Assembly: GCA_003585735.1 (NCBI GenBank)
Contig: NQOH01000001.1
Location: 264,954-284,669 of the forward strand
Direction: 5' to 3'
Length of the DNA stretch: 19,716 nucleotides
Source of the DNA: Gardnerella kenyensis
GTDB lineage: Bacteria; Actinomycetota; Actinomycetes; Actinomycetales; Bifidobacteriaceae
Made by a program: the position numbers and the translations under genes. Positions 8,676 through 14,518 of the stretch are shown in pieces (within the stretch, counting starts at the first letter, position 1; the number at the start of each line of letters is the position of its first letter). The notes below the pieces were generated by a model, which saw only the letters and a list, made by a program, of their open reading frames with translations, did no database searches and was not told the origin of the DNA.

Positions 8676-8712
8676 CATACTTATCCTGATTGGTCATGCT
8701 TATCATGCTTAT
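8676..8712. repeat. Three direct repeats catacttat / catgcttat / catgcttat upstream of the exporter
   Basis: catacttat (8676-8684), catgcttat (8695-8703) and catgcttat (8704-8712). The last two are directly abutting and exact. They lie 130-170 nt before the exporter start and could be regulator-binding sites. Confidence 0.4.
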
Positions 8713-8775
8713 ACACTTACCTGTAATGTTTGCTATAAATAATAAGCATAGAGTTAAAAAAAAAATCAAATTAAA

Positions 8776-8814
8776 ACGCTGATTCCATATGTAATATCAG
8801 CATAAACGTGTCAA
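8776..8814 (-). promoter_or_regulatory. Decayed second copy of the AbiE operator/promoter
   Basis: From gctgattccatatgtaatat through cataaacgtgtcaaatgcg the text matches the AbiE operator (5069-5110) with about four substitutions in 42 nt. The right arm atcagcataaacgt is exact. The left arm has lost about five bases. On the minus strand TTGACA (8809-8814) and CATATG (8786-8791) are 17 nt apart, so the -35 is better than in the AbiE copy and the -10 is poor. It points toward the ABC exporter. Confidence 0.6.
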
Positions 8815-8854
8815 ATGCGCAGACAAAACCAAACCAAAATCAACCAAATCCCAA

Positions 8855-8893
8855 AGTAGCCAATCAATGCAAATTCGCGGGCGATTGGCTACT
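8855..8893. repeat. Interspersed palindromic repeat, best-preserved copy
   Basis: agtagccaatc (8855-8865) and gattggctact (8883-8893) are perfect 11-bp inverted arms around a 17-nt spacer containing tgcaaattcgc. This copy defines the repeat family. Confidence 0.8.
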
Positions 8894-8914
8894 AGAATGT
8901 AATGTCTGCTTGCA

Positions 8915-9337
8915 TCATGTTCTATCTTTTATAAAACCGCAGCAATCGATTTCTGCTAACTCAATAAAACCAGCAGACTTATAAAAAGCAATAGTTTTTT
9001 CAGTGCAATCCGTGGTCAATTGAATTTGACGAACGTTAGGATAACAATCCACAATCGCTTTTAACAAAGCAGACCCTATTCCCTGCCTTTGATACTCTGG
9101 CAAAACAAGAATATCTTGAATAAGAACAACCGTGTACCCGTCACCAACAGCCCTAACAATGCCAACTAGCTCATCATTTTTATACGCAGCTAAAACCTTG
9201 AGCGAGTTATTAAAACCATTTTCCAAAGCAACTAAATCATCCGTGTATGAAGACCAGCCAACGGAATCATACAGCCTTAAAATATCTTTGCTATTATACT
9301 TTTCGTACTCTTTTATTTGAACATCTGCTAAATTCAT
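8915..9337 (-). CDS. GNAT family N-acetyltransferase
   Basis: This 140-residue protein has the GNAT fold. It contains LYDSVGWSSYT near the N-terminus, DGYTVVLIQDILVLPEYQ (beta4) and the acetyl-CoA pyrophosphate loop YQRQGIGSALL. VRQIQLTTD and TIAFYKSAGF complete the C-terminal half. These features fit the small single-domain acetyltransferases whose acceptor is usually unknown. The start is ATG 9337, where ggaggt lies ten bases upstream. The open frame runs further to 9451, but that extension has no ATG, overlaps the MFS remnant in another frame, and is rejected. It is a single gene on the minus strand; its substrate cannot be assigned. Confidence 0.85.
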   Translation of the reverse strand: MNLADVQIKEYEKYNSKDILRLYDSVGWSSYTDDLVALENGFNNSLKVLAAYKNDELVGIVRAVGDGYTVVLIQDILVLPEYQRQGIGSALLKAIVDCYPNVRQIQLTTDCTEKTIAFYKSAGFIELAEIDCCGFIKDRT

Positions 9338-9404
9338 TGACGATAACACCTCCGAATATTGTGCAATCAACGTTGAAATAGATGTCAAAATCATAACTAC
9401 ATCC

Positions 9405-9554
9405 CTAGTCTGTAGCGTAACTAGTGTTTGGCAGCTGAAGCAAAACAACAATCAAACCAGCAGTAAAAACCAGCGCAAGTATAGGCAAAAGCTGCCATTG
9501 GAACGTAGACGAGAATGCAAATCCAATCCAAGAACCAGTAGTAACACCAATCGC
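9405..9554 (-). pseudogene. C-terminal remnant of an MFS transporter gene
   Basis: On the minus strand this reads AIGVTTGSWIGF...QWQLLPILALVFTAG...LPNTSYATD and then a stop. It closely matches the last 48 residues of the intact MFS transporter at 16876-18174 (AIGATSGSWIGF...LPNTRYAD). Over 132 aligned bases I count 19 differences, about 86% identity, with no indels. Homology stops abruptly near 9555 and the frame meets a stop just upstream. The rest of the gene has been deleted. The divergence suggests a lost paralogue rather than a recent copy. Confidence 0.8.
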
Positions 9555-9740
9555 ACATTATCTTTTGAAGAATCAATGCGAAACTTAAGAGAAGAACTCA
9601 ACAATGGCGCAAAGTAACCCAAAATACACAATTCTTGTTTCGCAAAGTTACCACAAAGATTTAATACAGAACAAATAGCAAAGAGCAAAATAACAAAAAA
9701 TAAACAAGATTACAATTTATAACACATTAATTTTCAAGTA

Positions 9741-9769
9741 CTTTAATAACATTTCTCAAAGCGTATAAT
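9741..9769 (+). promoter_or_regulatory. Probable promoter of the ECF transporter operon
   Basis: A consensus -10 tataat (9764-9769) lies 40 nt before the first gene. The hexamer 17 nt upstream (ctttaa) is a poor -35. The short leader leaves no room for a riboswitch. aggaag precedes the start codon by seven bases. Confidence 0.45.
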
Positions 9770-9808
9770 GAACTTGAGTTTATTCCTTAACTGATAGGAA
9801 GTTCCAAA

Positions 9809-10408
9809 ATGGTAAATAAACTAAAAAATATTTGGAGCGTTAAATTAACTACTGCTTCACTCGTGCTAATTCCTGCTGCTATCGGCATAAATTACGTTGC
9901 AAAACTATTCGCTAGCATGTTAAAGCTACCTCTTTGGCTTGGCACATTAGGCACTTGCATTTCAGCATGCTTAGCAGGACCTGTTGTAGGCGGAATTGCT
10001 GGATTTTTAACCAATATTGTTTACGGATTAACAATTGATCCAATTTCTACAGTCTATAGCATTACAGCTGCAGCAATTGGCGTAAGCGTTGGAATCGCTG
10101 CCCGATTAAAATATATGAGCAAATGGCATCACATTCTTATAACGAGTCTTATTGTTGCAGCAATCGCAATAATTATTTCCACACCTTTAAACATGATTTA
10201 TTGGGGCGGAACCACTGGAAACGTTTGGGGCGACGCTGTTTTTGCAGCAATGGGATCCAAAGGCTTCTTTGCATCATTCGTAGATGAGCTTGTTGTAGAT
10301 ATACCAGACAAGATTGTTGTTTTGTTCCTTGCAGCTGGAATTTATAAAGTTCTTCCTAAGAGTTTAATAGCTATTTATCAATCCGATGACGAAGATCTTG
10401 ATAAATAA
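9809..10408 (+). CDS. ECF transporter substrate-binding membrane protein (S component)
   Basis: This 199-residue, very hydrophobic protein has about five or six membrane helices. The segment LGTCISACLAGPVVGGIAGFL is typical of S components, where Ala/Gly-rich helices contact EcfT. IYWGGTTGNVWGD and FVDELVVDIPDKIVVLFLA are also of the S-component type. It should capture the substrate, probably a vitamin or precursor, and deliver it through the EcfT-EcfA-EcfA' module encoded directly downstream. A dedicated S-T-A-A operon indicates a group I ECF transporter with its own energising unit. I cannot match it to the well-known biotin, thiamine, riboflavin, folate or cobalt S families, so the substrate stays open. 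The C-terminus is short and acidic (SDDEDLDK). Confidence 0.82.
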   Translation: MVNKLKNIWSVKLTTASLVLIPAAIGINYVAKLFASMLKLPLWLGTLGTCISACLAGPVVGGIAGFLTNIVYGLTIDPISTVYSITAAAIGVSVGIAARLKYMSKWHHILITSLIVAAIAIIISTPLNMIYWGGTTGNVWGDAVFAAMGSKGFFASFVDELVVDIPDKIVVLFLAAGIYKVLPKSLIAIYQSDDEDLDK

Positions 10409-10483
10409 GCATTTATCACAAAAAATAAATCACATAAACTCTAAGTTCTACAAGTTTTAATATAAACAATAAGACGGGATAGT

Positions 10484-11284
10484 ATGAAAAGTATTAGCCT
10501 CTTTGAAGATAAGCATTCGTTTTTAAACGGACTATCTGCAAAAACCAAACTTGCATACGTAATATGCGCTACAAGCACACCGAGTTTGCTTGGAGGCTAT
10601 ACTTCTTTCGCTATCTTTATTATTTTGAGCCTGATATTGCTTGCAACATCAAGGGTCCTAGCAAAAATAAAAATCGTAATACAAGTTACTGGTTTTATTA
10701 TTGTAACTATTTTTATAGTTCAGACTTTCTTTAGATCAGGAAATTACACGATTTTATTCAAACTAGGACCTTTGATTGCTCGCAAAGAAGGTTTTGAAGT
10801 AGCAATGAAAATTGTGCTTAATGTATTAAATATTTCGTTTGCGTTTTGTGTTTTAACTCTTACAACTAAACCTTCCGATATGATGCAGGAAATGACTCGA
10901 GCTGGTTTACCTCCTAAAATGGGTTATGTTTTTGTGTCACTATTTCAAATCATTCCTCAAATAACGCAACAAACTTCGACTATAGTTGACGCGCAAAGAA
11001 GCAGAGGATTGAAAACAAAAGGTTCTCTTATAACGCGTTTCAAAGCTTTCTTGCCTTTAATATCCCCGATTATAATGTCTTCATTTATGAGTTCGAAAGA
11101 AAGAACTATAGCTTTAGAAGTTCGCGGATTTTCGTGCAATAATCAAAAAACATTCATAAAACCATTTAAGCCCAATAAATACAATACGCTATTTTTATGC
11201 GCTTGTTTAATTGTAATAATCGCATCTATTATTTATGCGTTACTTAATAATTTAGGATATATAGCATGGAAGCTATTCATATAG
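10484..11284 (+). CDS. ecfT: ECF transporter transmembrane coupling protein EcfT
   Basis: This 266-residue CbiQ/EcfT family membrane protein couples the S component to the two ATPases. Both family-defining Ala-Arg-Gly coupling motifs are present: AQRSRG at residues 170-175 and ALEVRG at 210-215, at the ends of the cytoplasmic helices that dock into the ATPase grooves. Hydrophobic helices lie before (residues ~25-85, ~105-130) and after (~235-262) this coupling region. The gene starts 75 nt after the S-component gene with a weak Shine-Dalgarno (ggga). Its last 19 bases overlap the next gene, so coupled translation is likely. Confidence 0.92.
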   Translation: MKSISLFEDKHSFLNGLSAKTKLAYVICATSTPSLLGGYTSFAIFIILSLILLATSRVLAKIKIVIQVTGFIIVTIFIVQTFFRSGNYTILFKLGPLIARKEGFEVAMKIVLNVLNISFAFCVLTLTTKPSDMMQEMTRAGLPPKMGYVFVSLFQIIPQITQQTSTIVDAQRSRGLKTKGSLITRFKAFLPLISPIIMSSFMSSKERTIALEVRGFSCNNQKTFIKPFKPNKYNTLFLCACLIVIIASIIYALLNNLGYIAWKLFI

Positions 11285-12117
11285 AGCACTTAAAATATCG
11301 CTACCCGTATAGTAAAACTCTTGCGCTAGATGACATTTCTTGCGATATTCATAAAGGCGAATTTATTGGAATAATAGGCGCTAATGGAGCTGGAAAATCA
11401 ACGTTATCGCAGGCTATTTTAGGGCTTGTTCCTAATCTTTATCATGGAGCGTACGGCGGAAAAGTTGAAGTAGACGGCCTTAATGCAAAAACTACGCCAA
11501 TAGACACCCTTTGCAAAAAAGTTGGCTTAGTTTTTCAAAATCCTTTTAATCAAATTACAGGCGCTAAGCTTACCGTATACGAAGAAGTTGCTTTCGGACT
11601 TGAAAATCTTGGCGTTGAACAGAGCGAAATGCAAAATCGCGTAGAGAAAATTATGGAAATGCTTAACATTGCACATCTTAAAGATTGTTCTCCATACGAT
11701 TTATCTGGCGGCCAAATGCAACGAATGTCTATTGCCGGAATTTTAGTTATGCAACCGGAAATAATAATTTTAGACGAGCCAACTTCACAGCTTGACCCTA
11801 AAGGTTCTGAAGAAGTTTTTAAAGCAGTAGAATCCTTAAAAAATCAGGGTCAAACTATTATTATGGTTGAGCATAAAATGGAGAAAATCGCGCAATACAG
11901 CGACCGCGTAATGCTTTTAAGCGAAGGAAAACTTATTGATTTTGATACTCCGCAAAAAATCTTTTCTCGCGAAGATTTAGAAGAATATGGCGTAAACCCT
12001 CCTGTTTATACTCAAATTTGCAAAAAACTTTCGTTAAAAAACAGTAATGGCTTGTATCCAATAACTCTTGAGCAAACGTCACAAATTTTAAGCTCGCACG
12101 AAGGGAATCGCTTATAA
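11266..12117 (+). CDS. ecfA1: ECF transporter ATP-binding protein, first subunit
   Basis: This 283-residue ABC ATPase of the ECF/CbiO type has all motifs canonical. Walker A GANGAGKS is at 38-45, the Q-loop lies in VFQNPFNQI, the signature LSGGQ is at 146-150, Walker B is IIILDEP with D170-E171, and the switch histidine is H203 (VEHKME). It starts inside the end of ecfT (19-nt overlap) and its TAA overlaps the next ATG by one base. It forms a heterodimer with the following ATPase. As its partner has a degraded signature, this subunit provides the only intact LSGGQ in the complex. Confidence 0.92.
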   Translation: MEAIHIEHLKYRYPYSKTLALDDISCDIHKGEFIGIIGANGAGKSTLSQAILGLVPNLYHGAYGGKVEVDGLNAKTTPIDTLCKKVGLVFQNPFNQITGAKLTVYEEVAFGLENLGVEQSEMQNRVEKIMEMLNIAHLKDCSPYDLSGGQMQRMSIAGILVMQPEIIILDEPTSQLDPKGSEEVFKAVESLKNQGQTIIMVEHKMEKIAQYSDRVMLLSEGKLIDFDTPQKIFSREDLEEYGVNPPVYTQICKKLSLKNSNGLYPITLEQTSQILSSHEGNRL

Positions 12118-12926
12118 TGACTCCTACTATTGAAATACGAAATGTGTCTTTTTCTTATGCTCCAAAAATGCAAATATTCGATAATTTCGACTTGTCTTTT
12201 ACACCCGGAGCATGCGCTATTGTTGGTCAAAATGGCACTGGAAAAACAACTTTACTAAAAATCCTTAGAGGGCTTCTTACGCCGAAATCTGGAAGCGTTT
12301 TATTAAACGGTGAAGATATTGCAAAACGTAGTGTTCCGTCTCTTGCTGGAGATATTGGTTTCGTATTCCAAAATCCAGATGACCAGATTTTTGAATCCTC
12401 TGTTATACGCGAAGTAATGTTTGGACTTTTAAAAATTGGAATTGATAAGAGTCAAGCATTGATCCAAGCAAAGGAAAGTCTAAAACTCGTAGGTCTTTTA
12501 GATAAAAGCGAGGTAAATCCTTACGATTTAAGTCTTTGTGAAAGGAAAATGGTTTCTATTGCGTCAATTTTGGCAATGGATACTCAAGTTGTTATTTTAG
12601 ATGAACCTACGATTGCTCAGGATGATTGTGGCAAACGTTGCATTGAATCAATTATTAAAAGATTAGTTTCGCAAGGAAAAATTGTTATAGCTGTTCTTCA
12701 CGATATGAATTTTGTGGCTAAAGTATTCAGCCGCGTTGTTGTGCTTTCAAATGGTCAGATTATTTTTGATGGCACTGCGCGCGAAACGTTTATGCGCGAT
12801 GACATACTTTCTAGCGCACAACTCGATAAGCCAGATGTTGTGAAGCTGTGCGAAAAGTTGGGTTATGAAAATACGTTCCTATCTGTTGAAGATTTTGTGC
12901 ACTCATATCGTCTAAATAATTTGTGA
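12117..12926 (+). CDS. ecfA2: ECF transporter ATP-binding protein, second subunit with degenerate signature
   Basis: This 269-residue ECF-type ABC ATPase has Walker A GQNGTGKT (37-44), Q-loop VFQNPDDQIF, Walker B VVILDEP with D162-E163, and a switch histidine at 195 (LHDMN). The signature is LSLCER (138-143) rather than LSGGQ, so both glycines are gone. After Walker B it has TIAQDD, resembling the TTGQD of ECF ATPases that carry LSKGD/ER signatures. LSLCER is therefore a further-degraded variant in which Cys replaces the remaining glycine. In a heterodimer the signature pairs with the partner's Walker A, so one of the two ATP sites is probably weak or non-hydrolytic. It is the last gene of the operon. 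Confidence 0.9.
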   Translation: MTPTIEIRNVSFSYAPKMQIFDNFDLSFTPGACAIVGQNGTGKTTLLKILRGLLTPKSGSVLLNGEDIAKRSVPSLAGDIGFVFQNPDDQIFESSVIREVMFGLLKIGIDKSQALIQAKESLKLVGLLDKSEVNPYDLSLCERKMVSIASILAMDTQVVILDEPTIAQDDCGKRCIESIIKRLVSQGKIVIAVLHDMNFVAKVFSRVVVLSNGQIIFDGTARETFMRDDILSSAQLDKPDVVKLCEKLGYENTFLSVEDFVHSYRLNNL

Positions 12927-13033
12927 AATACTATTGCAAACAATAAAACTACCAACTATCAAATGAAGCAGCAAAAGCAAATGCGCAAATAGCATAATTT
13001 ATTAAAATTGTAATTAACAAATGCAGACTAGGT

Positions 13034-13062
13034 TTGACAAACTAAAATCCATTCGCTATAGT
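13034..13062 (+). promoter_or_regulatory. Consensus promoter of the cysteine operon
   Basis: ttgaca (13034-13039) and tatagt (13057-13062) are separated by exactly 17 nt. This is one of the best sigma-70-type promoters in the window. It predicts a start near 13069 and a leader of about 210 nt to the attenuator terminator. Confidence 0.8.
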
Positions 13063-13100
13063 CTTCACTTATCACCATTTCGACGAGTAAAGGAGTGCGC

Positions 13101-13187
13101 ATGTATCATACAAATATGATGACAAATTGTTGTTGTAACGTATGCTGTTGCGCATTTCTTAATCGAAATGATGTTTGCAAGCACTAA
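13101..13187 (+). CDS. Cysteine-rich leader peptide upstream of cysK
   Basis: This 28-codon ORF starts at ATG 13101, with aaaggag five bases upstream, and ends at TAA. Seven of 28 residues are Cys, six of them in CCC-N-V-CCC (codons 10-12 and 15-17), with one more near the end. Such density is very unlikely by chance and matches the logic of attenuation leader peptides, which are rich in the amino acid made by the operon they control. The next genes, cysK and cysE, make cysteine. Cysteine-rich leader ORFs that sense cysteine are known from mycobacteria; this one has a ribosome site and is not leaderless. A metal-binding micropeptide is the alternative, less likely reading. Confidence 0.82.
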   Translation: MYHTNMMTNCCCNVCCCAFLNRNDVCKH

Positions 13188-13205
13188 GTATGCATAACAT
13201 CTAGC

Positions 13206-13236
13206 CTGTGTTAGAAGCATTTACGTTAGAACACAG
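13206..13236 (+). promoter_or_regulatory. Intermediate leader hairpin
   Basis: ctgtgtt (13206-13212) pairs with aacacag (13230-13236) around a 17-nt loop. It lies between the leader ORF stop and the terminator, where an anti-antiterminator or pause hairpin is expected in an attenuator. Confidence 0.5.
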
Positions 13237-13250
13237 CAAATTACGATTCA

Positions 13251-13277
13251 AGAAACAGCGCGCTGTTTCTTTTTTTA
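13251..13277 (+). terminator. Intrinsic terminator between leader peptide and cysK
   Basis: agaaacagcg (13251-13260) and cgctgtttct (13261-13270) form a perfect palindrome, giving an 8-bp stem with a cgcg loop, and run into a T-tract. It stands 194 nt before cysK and downstream of the operon promoter, so it acts inside the transcript. No further gene lies before it other than the leader ORF. The sequence from here to cysK is very AT-rich with no feature I can support. Confidence 0.85.
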
Positions 13278-13470
13278 TGCCAAAATTCGAATATAAAACG
13301 TTAAAAAAAGAATTTGATACGGATTAAATATTAAAACAAATAATGGCATTTTTAGAAACAACTAATAAAACAGCAGTCGCTTTATTAATAAAAATTATTT
13401 TTTAAAAATTAAAAACAAACAAAATTAAACAAATTAAATTAAACAAAACAAATAAGTAAGGGGAAATATT

Positions 13471-14403
13471 ATGTCTAACATCTATAAGTCCGTGCAAGAA
13501 CTCGTAGGCCACACTCCACTTCTGGAGCTTACACACATTGAAAAAGAGTACAATCTAGCAGCAAAAATCCTTGTAAAACTCGAATATTTTAACCCAGCAG
13601 GCTCTGTAAAAGACCGCATTGCAAAGCAGATGATTGAAGAAGCAGAAGCCGCAGGAACTCTCAAACCAGGCTCTGTAATCGTTGAGCCAACTTCCGGAAA
13701 CACTGGCATAGGTCTTGCAATGATTGCTCAAACAAAAGGATACAAGAGCATTATTGTTATGCCAGAAAGCATGTCTATTGAACGCCGAAAACTTATGAAA
13801 GCATACGGAGCAGAACTCGTGCTCACACCTGCTGCAGAAGGAATGAAAGGCGCAATTGCCAAGGCGAAAGAAATCGTTGAAAACACTCCAAACGCGTGGA
13901 CCCCAGGACAGTTTACCAACCAAGCAAATGTGCACGCGCACTACAAAACAACCGGTCCAGAAATTTGGCAAGACACTGACGGAAACGTGGATATTCTTAT
14001 CGCTGGCGTTGGAACTGGCGGCACAATCACGGGTACTGGCACATATTTAAAAGAGCAAAATCCTCAGCTTGAAGTAGTCGCAGTAGAACCAGCCGACTCC
14101 CCTGTGCTCGCAGGCGGCAAGCCAGGAGCACACAAGATTCAAGGAATCGGCGCAGGATTCGTGCCAGATGTGCTCAACCAAAACATTTACGATCGCATTG
14201 TTCATGTAACTAATGAAGACGCAATCGAAAACGGCAAACTTATAAGCAAAAAAGAAGGCGTTCTCGTAGGCATTTCTTCCGGAGCTGCGATTTGGACAGC
14301 AATTCAAGAAGCAAAAAGAGAAGAAAATGCGGGCAAAACCATTGTTGCAATACTTCCAGATTCCGGAGATCGCTACTTGTCAACGCCTTTGTTTGCAGAA
14401 TAA
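13471..14403 (+). CDS. cysK: Cysteine synthase A (O-acetylserine sulfhydrylase)
   Basis: This 310-residue PLP enzyme converts O-acetylserine and sulfide to cysteine. The PLP-binding lysine is K47 in the N-P-A-G-S-V-K-D-R motif. The substrate loop PTSGNTG is at 73-79, the phosphate-binding GTGGT at 181-185, and the C-terminal PDSGDRYLST is intact. Length and motifs are normal for CysK and no C-terminal CBS domain is present, which argues against cystathionine beta-synthase. aagggg lies seven bases before the ATG. It is followed 115 nt later by the acetyltransferase that makes its substrate. Expression probably depends on read-through of the upstream attenuator. No sulfate-reduction genes are in the window, so the sulfide source is not shown. 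Confidence 0.95.
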   Translation: MSNIYKSVQELVGHTPLLELTHIEKEYNLAAKILVKLEYFNPAGSVKDRIAKQMIEEAEAAGTLKPGSVIVEPTSGNTGIGLAMIAQTKGYKSIIVMPESMSIERRKLMKAYGAELVLTPAAEGMKGAIAKAKEIVENTPNAWTPGQFTNQANVHAHYKTTGPEIWQDTDGNVDILIAGVGTGGTITGTGTYLKEQNPQLEVVAVEPADSPVLAGGKPGAHKIQGIGAGFVPDVLNQNIYDRIVHVTNEDAIENGKLISKKEGVLVGISSGAAIWTAIQEAKREENAGKTIVAILPDSGDRYLSTPLFAE

Positions 14404-14438
14404 TGCTATGCAATAATGATAATAATAAATGATGTTTT

Positions 14439-14475
14439 GAAAGTGCGTTTTTAGTAGATTTACAAGCGCACTTTC
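14439..14475. promoter_or_regulatory. Hairpin between cysK and cysE
   Basis: gaaagtgcg (14439-14447) pairs with cgcactttc (14467-14475) around a 19-nt loop. No T-tract follows on either strand, so it is more likely a processing or stability element than a terminator. The agtgcg stem text recurs in the hairpin after cysE. Confidence 0.45.
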
Positions 14476-14518
14476 TAACACTCGAATAAAACAAGCAAGA
14501 GAATAACGGGAGAAATGT

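Larger units (their letters stand above)
8546..8914. other. Regulatory intergenic region upstream of the ABC exporter
   Basis: I see no gene here. From left to right it contains the exporter Shine-Dalgarno, three 9-bp direct repeats (8676-8712), a near-copy of the AbiE operator/promoter (8776-8814) and one well-preserved palindromic repeat (8855-8893). The exporter leader would therefore be about 230 nt if transcribed from the operator-like promoter. Confidence 0.6.
9338..9808. other. Gap between GNAT and the ECF operon: MFS remnant, then AT-rich promoter region
   Basis: Apart from the MFS remnant (9405-9554) I find no convincing gene. The open frames through 9452-9688 are shadows of the remnant in another frame plus unassigned sequence. 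The right part, 9700-9800, is AT-rich and carries the likely ECF operon promoter. Confidence 0.55.
13069..13277 (+). promoter_or_regulatory. Cysteine-responsive attenuator leader of cysK-cysE (candidate)
   Basis: The predicted leader RNA contains, in order, a short Cys-rich ORF with its own ribosome site, an intermediate hairpin and an intrinsic terminator ahead of cysK. Two bases of pairing competition are visible. The Cys-codon stretch tgctgt (13143-13148) can pair with acagca (13233-13238) at the edge of the intermediate hairpin. gctgtt (13144-13149) can pair with aacagc in the terminator 5' arm. Position of the ribosome on the Cys codons could thus decide the fold. Which fold forms under which condition is inference. 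Confidence 0.65.

Noticed and set aside
9338..9451. N-terminal extension of the GNAT gene to 9451
   Set aside because: It begins at TTG, lacks a ribosome site, and overlaps the MFS remnant in a different frame; ggaggt precedes ATG 9337.
9405..9554. Assembly duplication of the MFS 3' end
   Set aside because: Nineteen differences over 132 bases, mostly preserving the reading frame, indicate a diverged relic, not an assembly artefact.
9452..9688. Possible small membrane protein on the minus strand
   Set aside because: Half of it is the MFS remnant read out of frame; no ribosome site or family similarity.
13069..13277. T-box or metabolite riboswitch before cysK
   Set aside because: No T-box core sequence is seen, and the Cys-rich ORF with a terminator explains the leader more simply.
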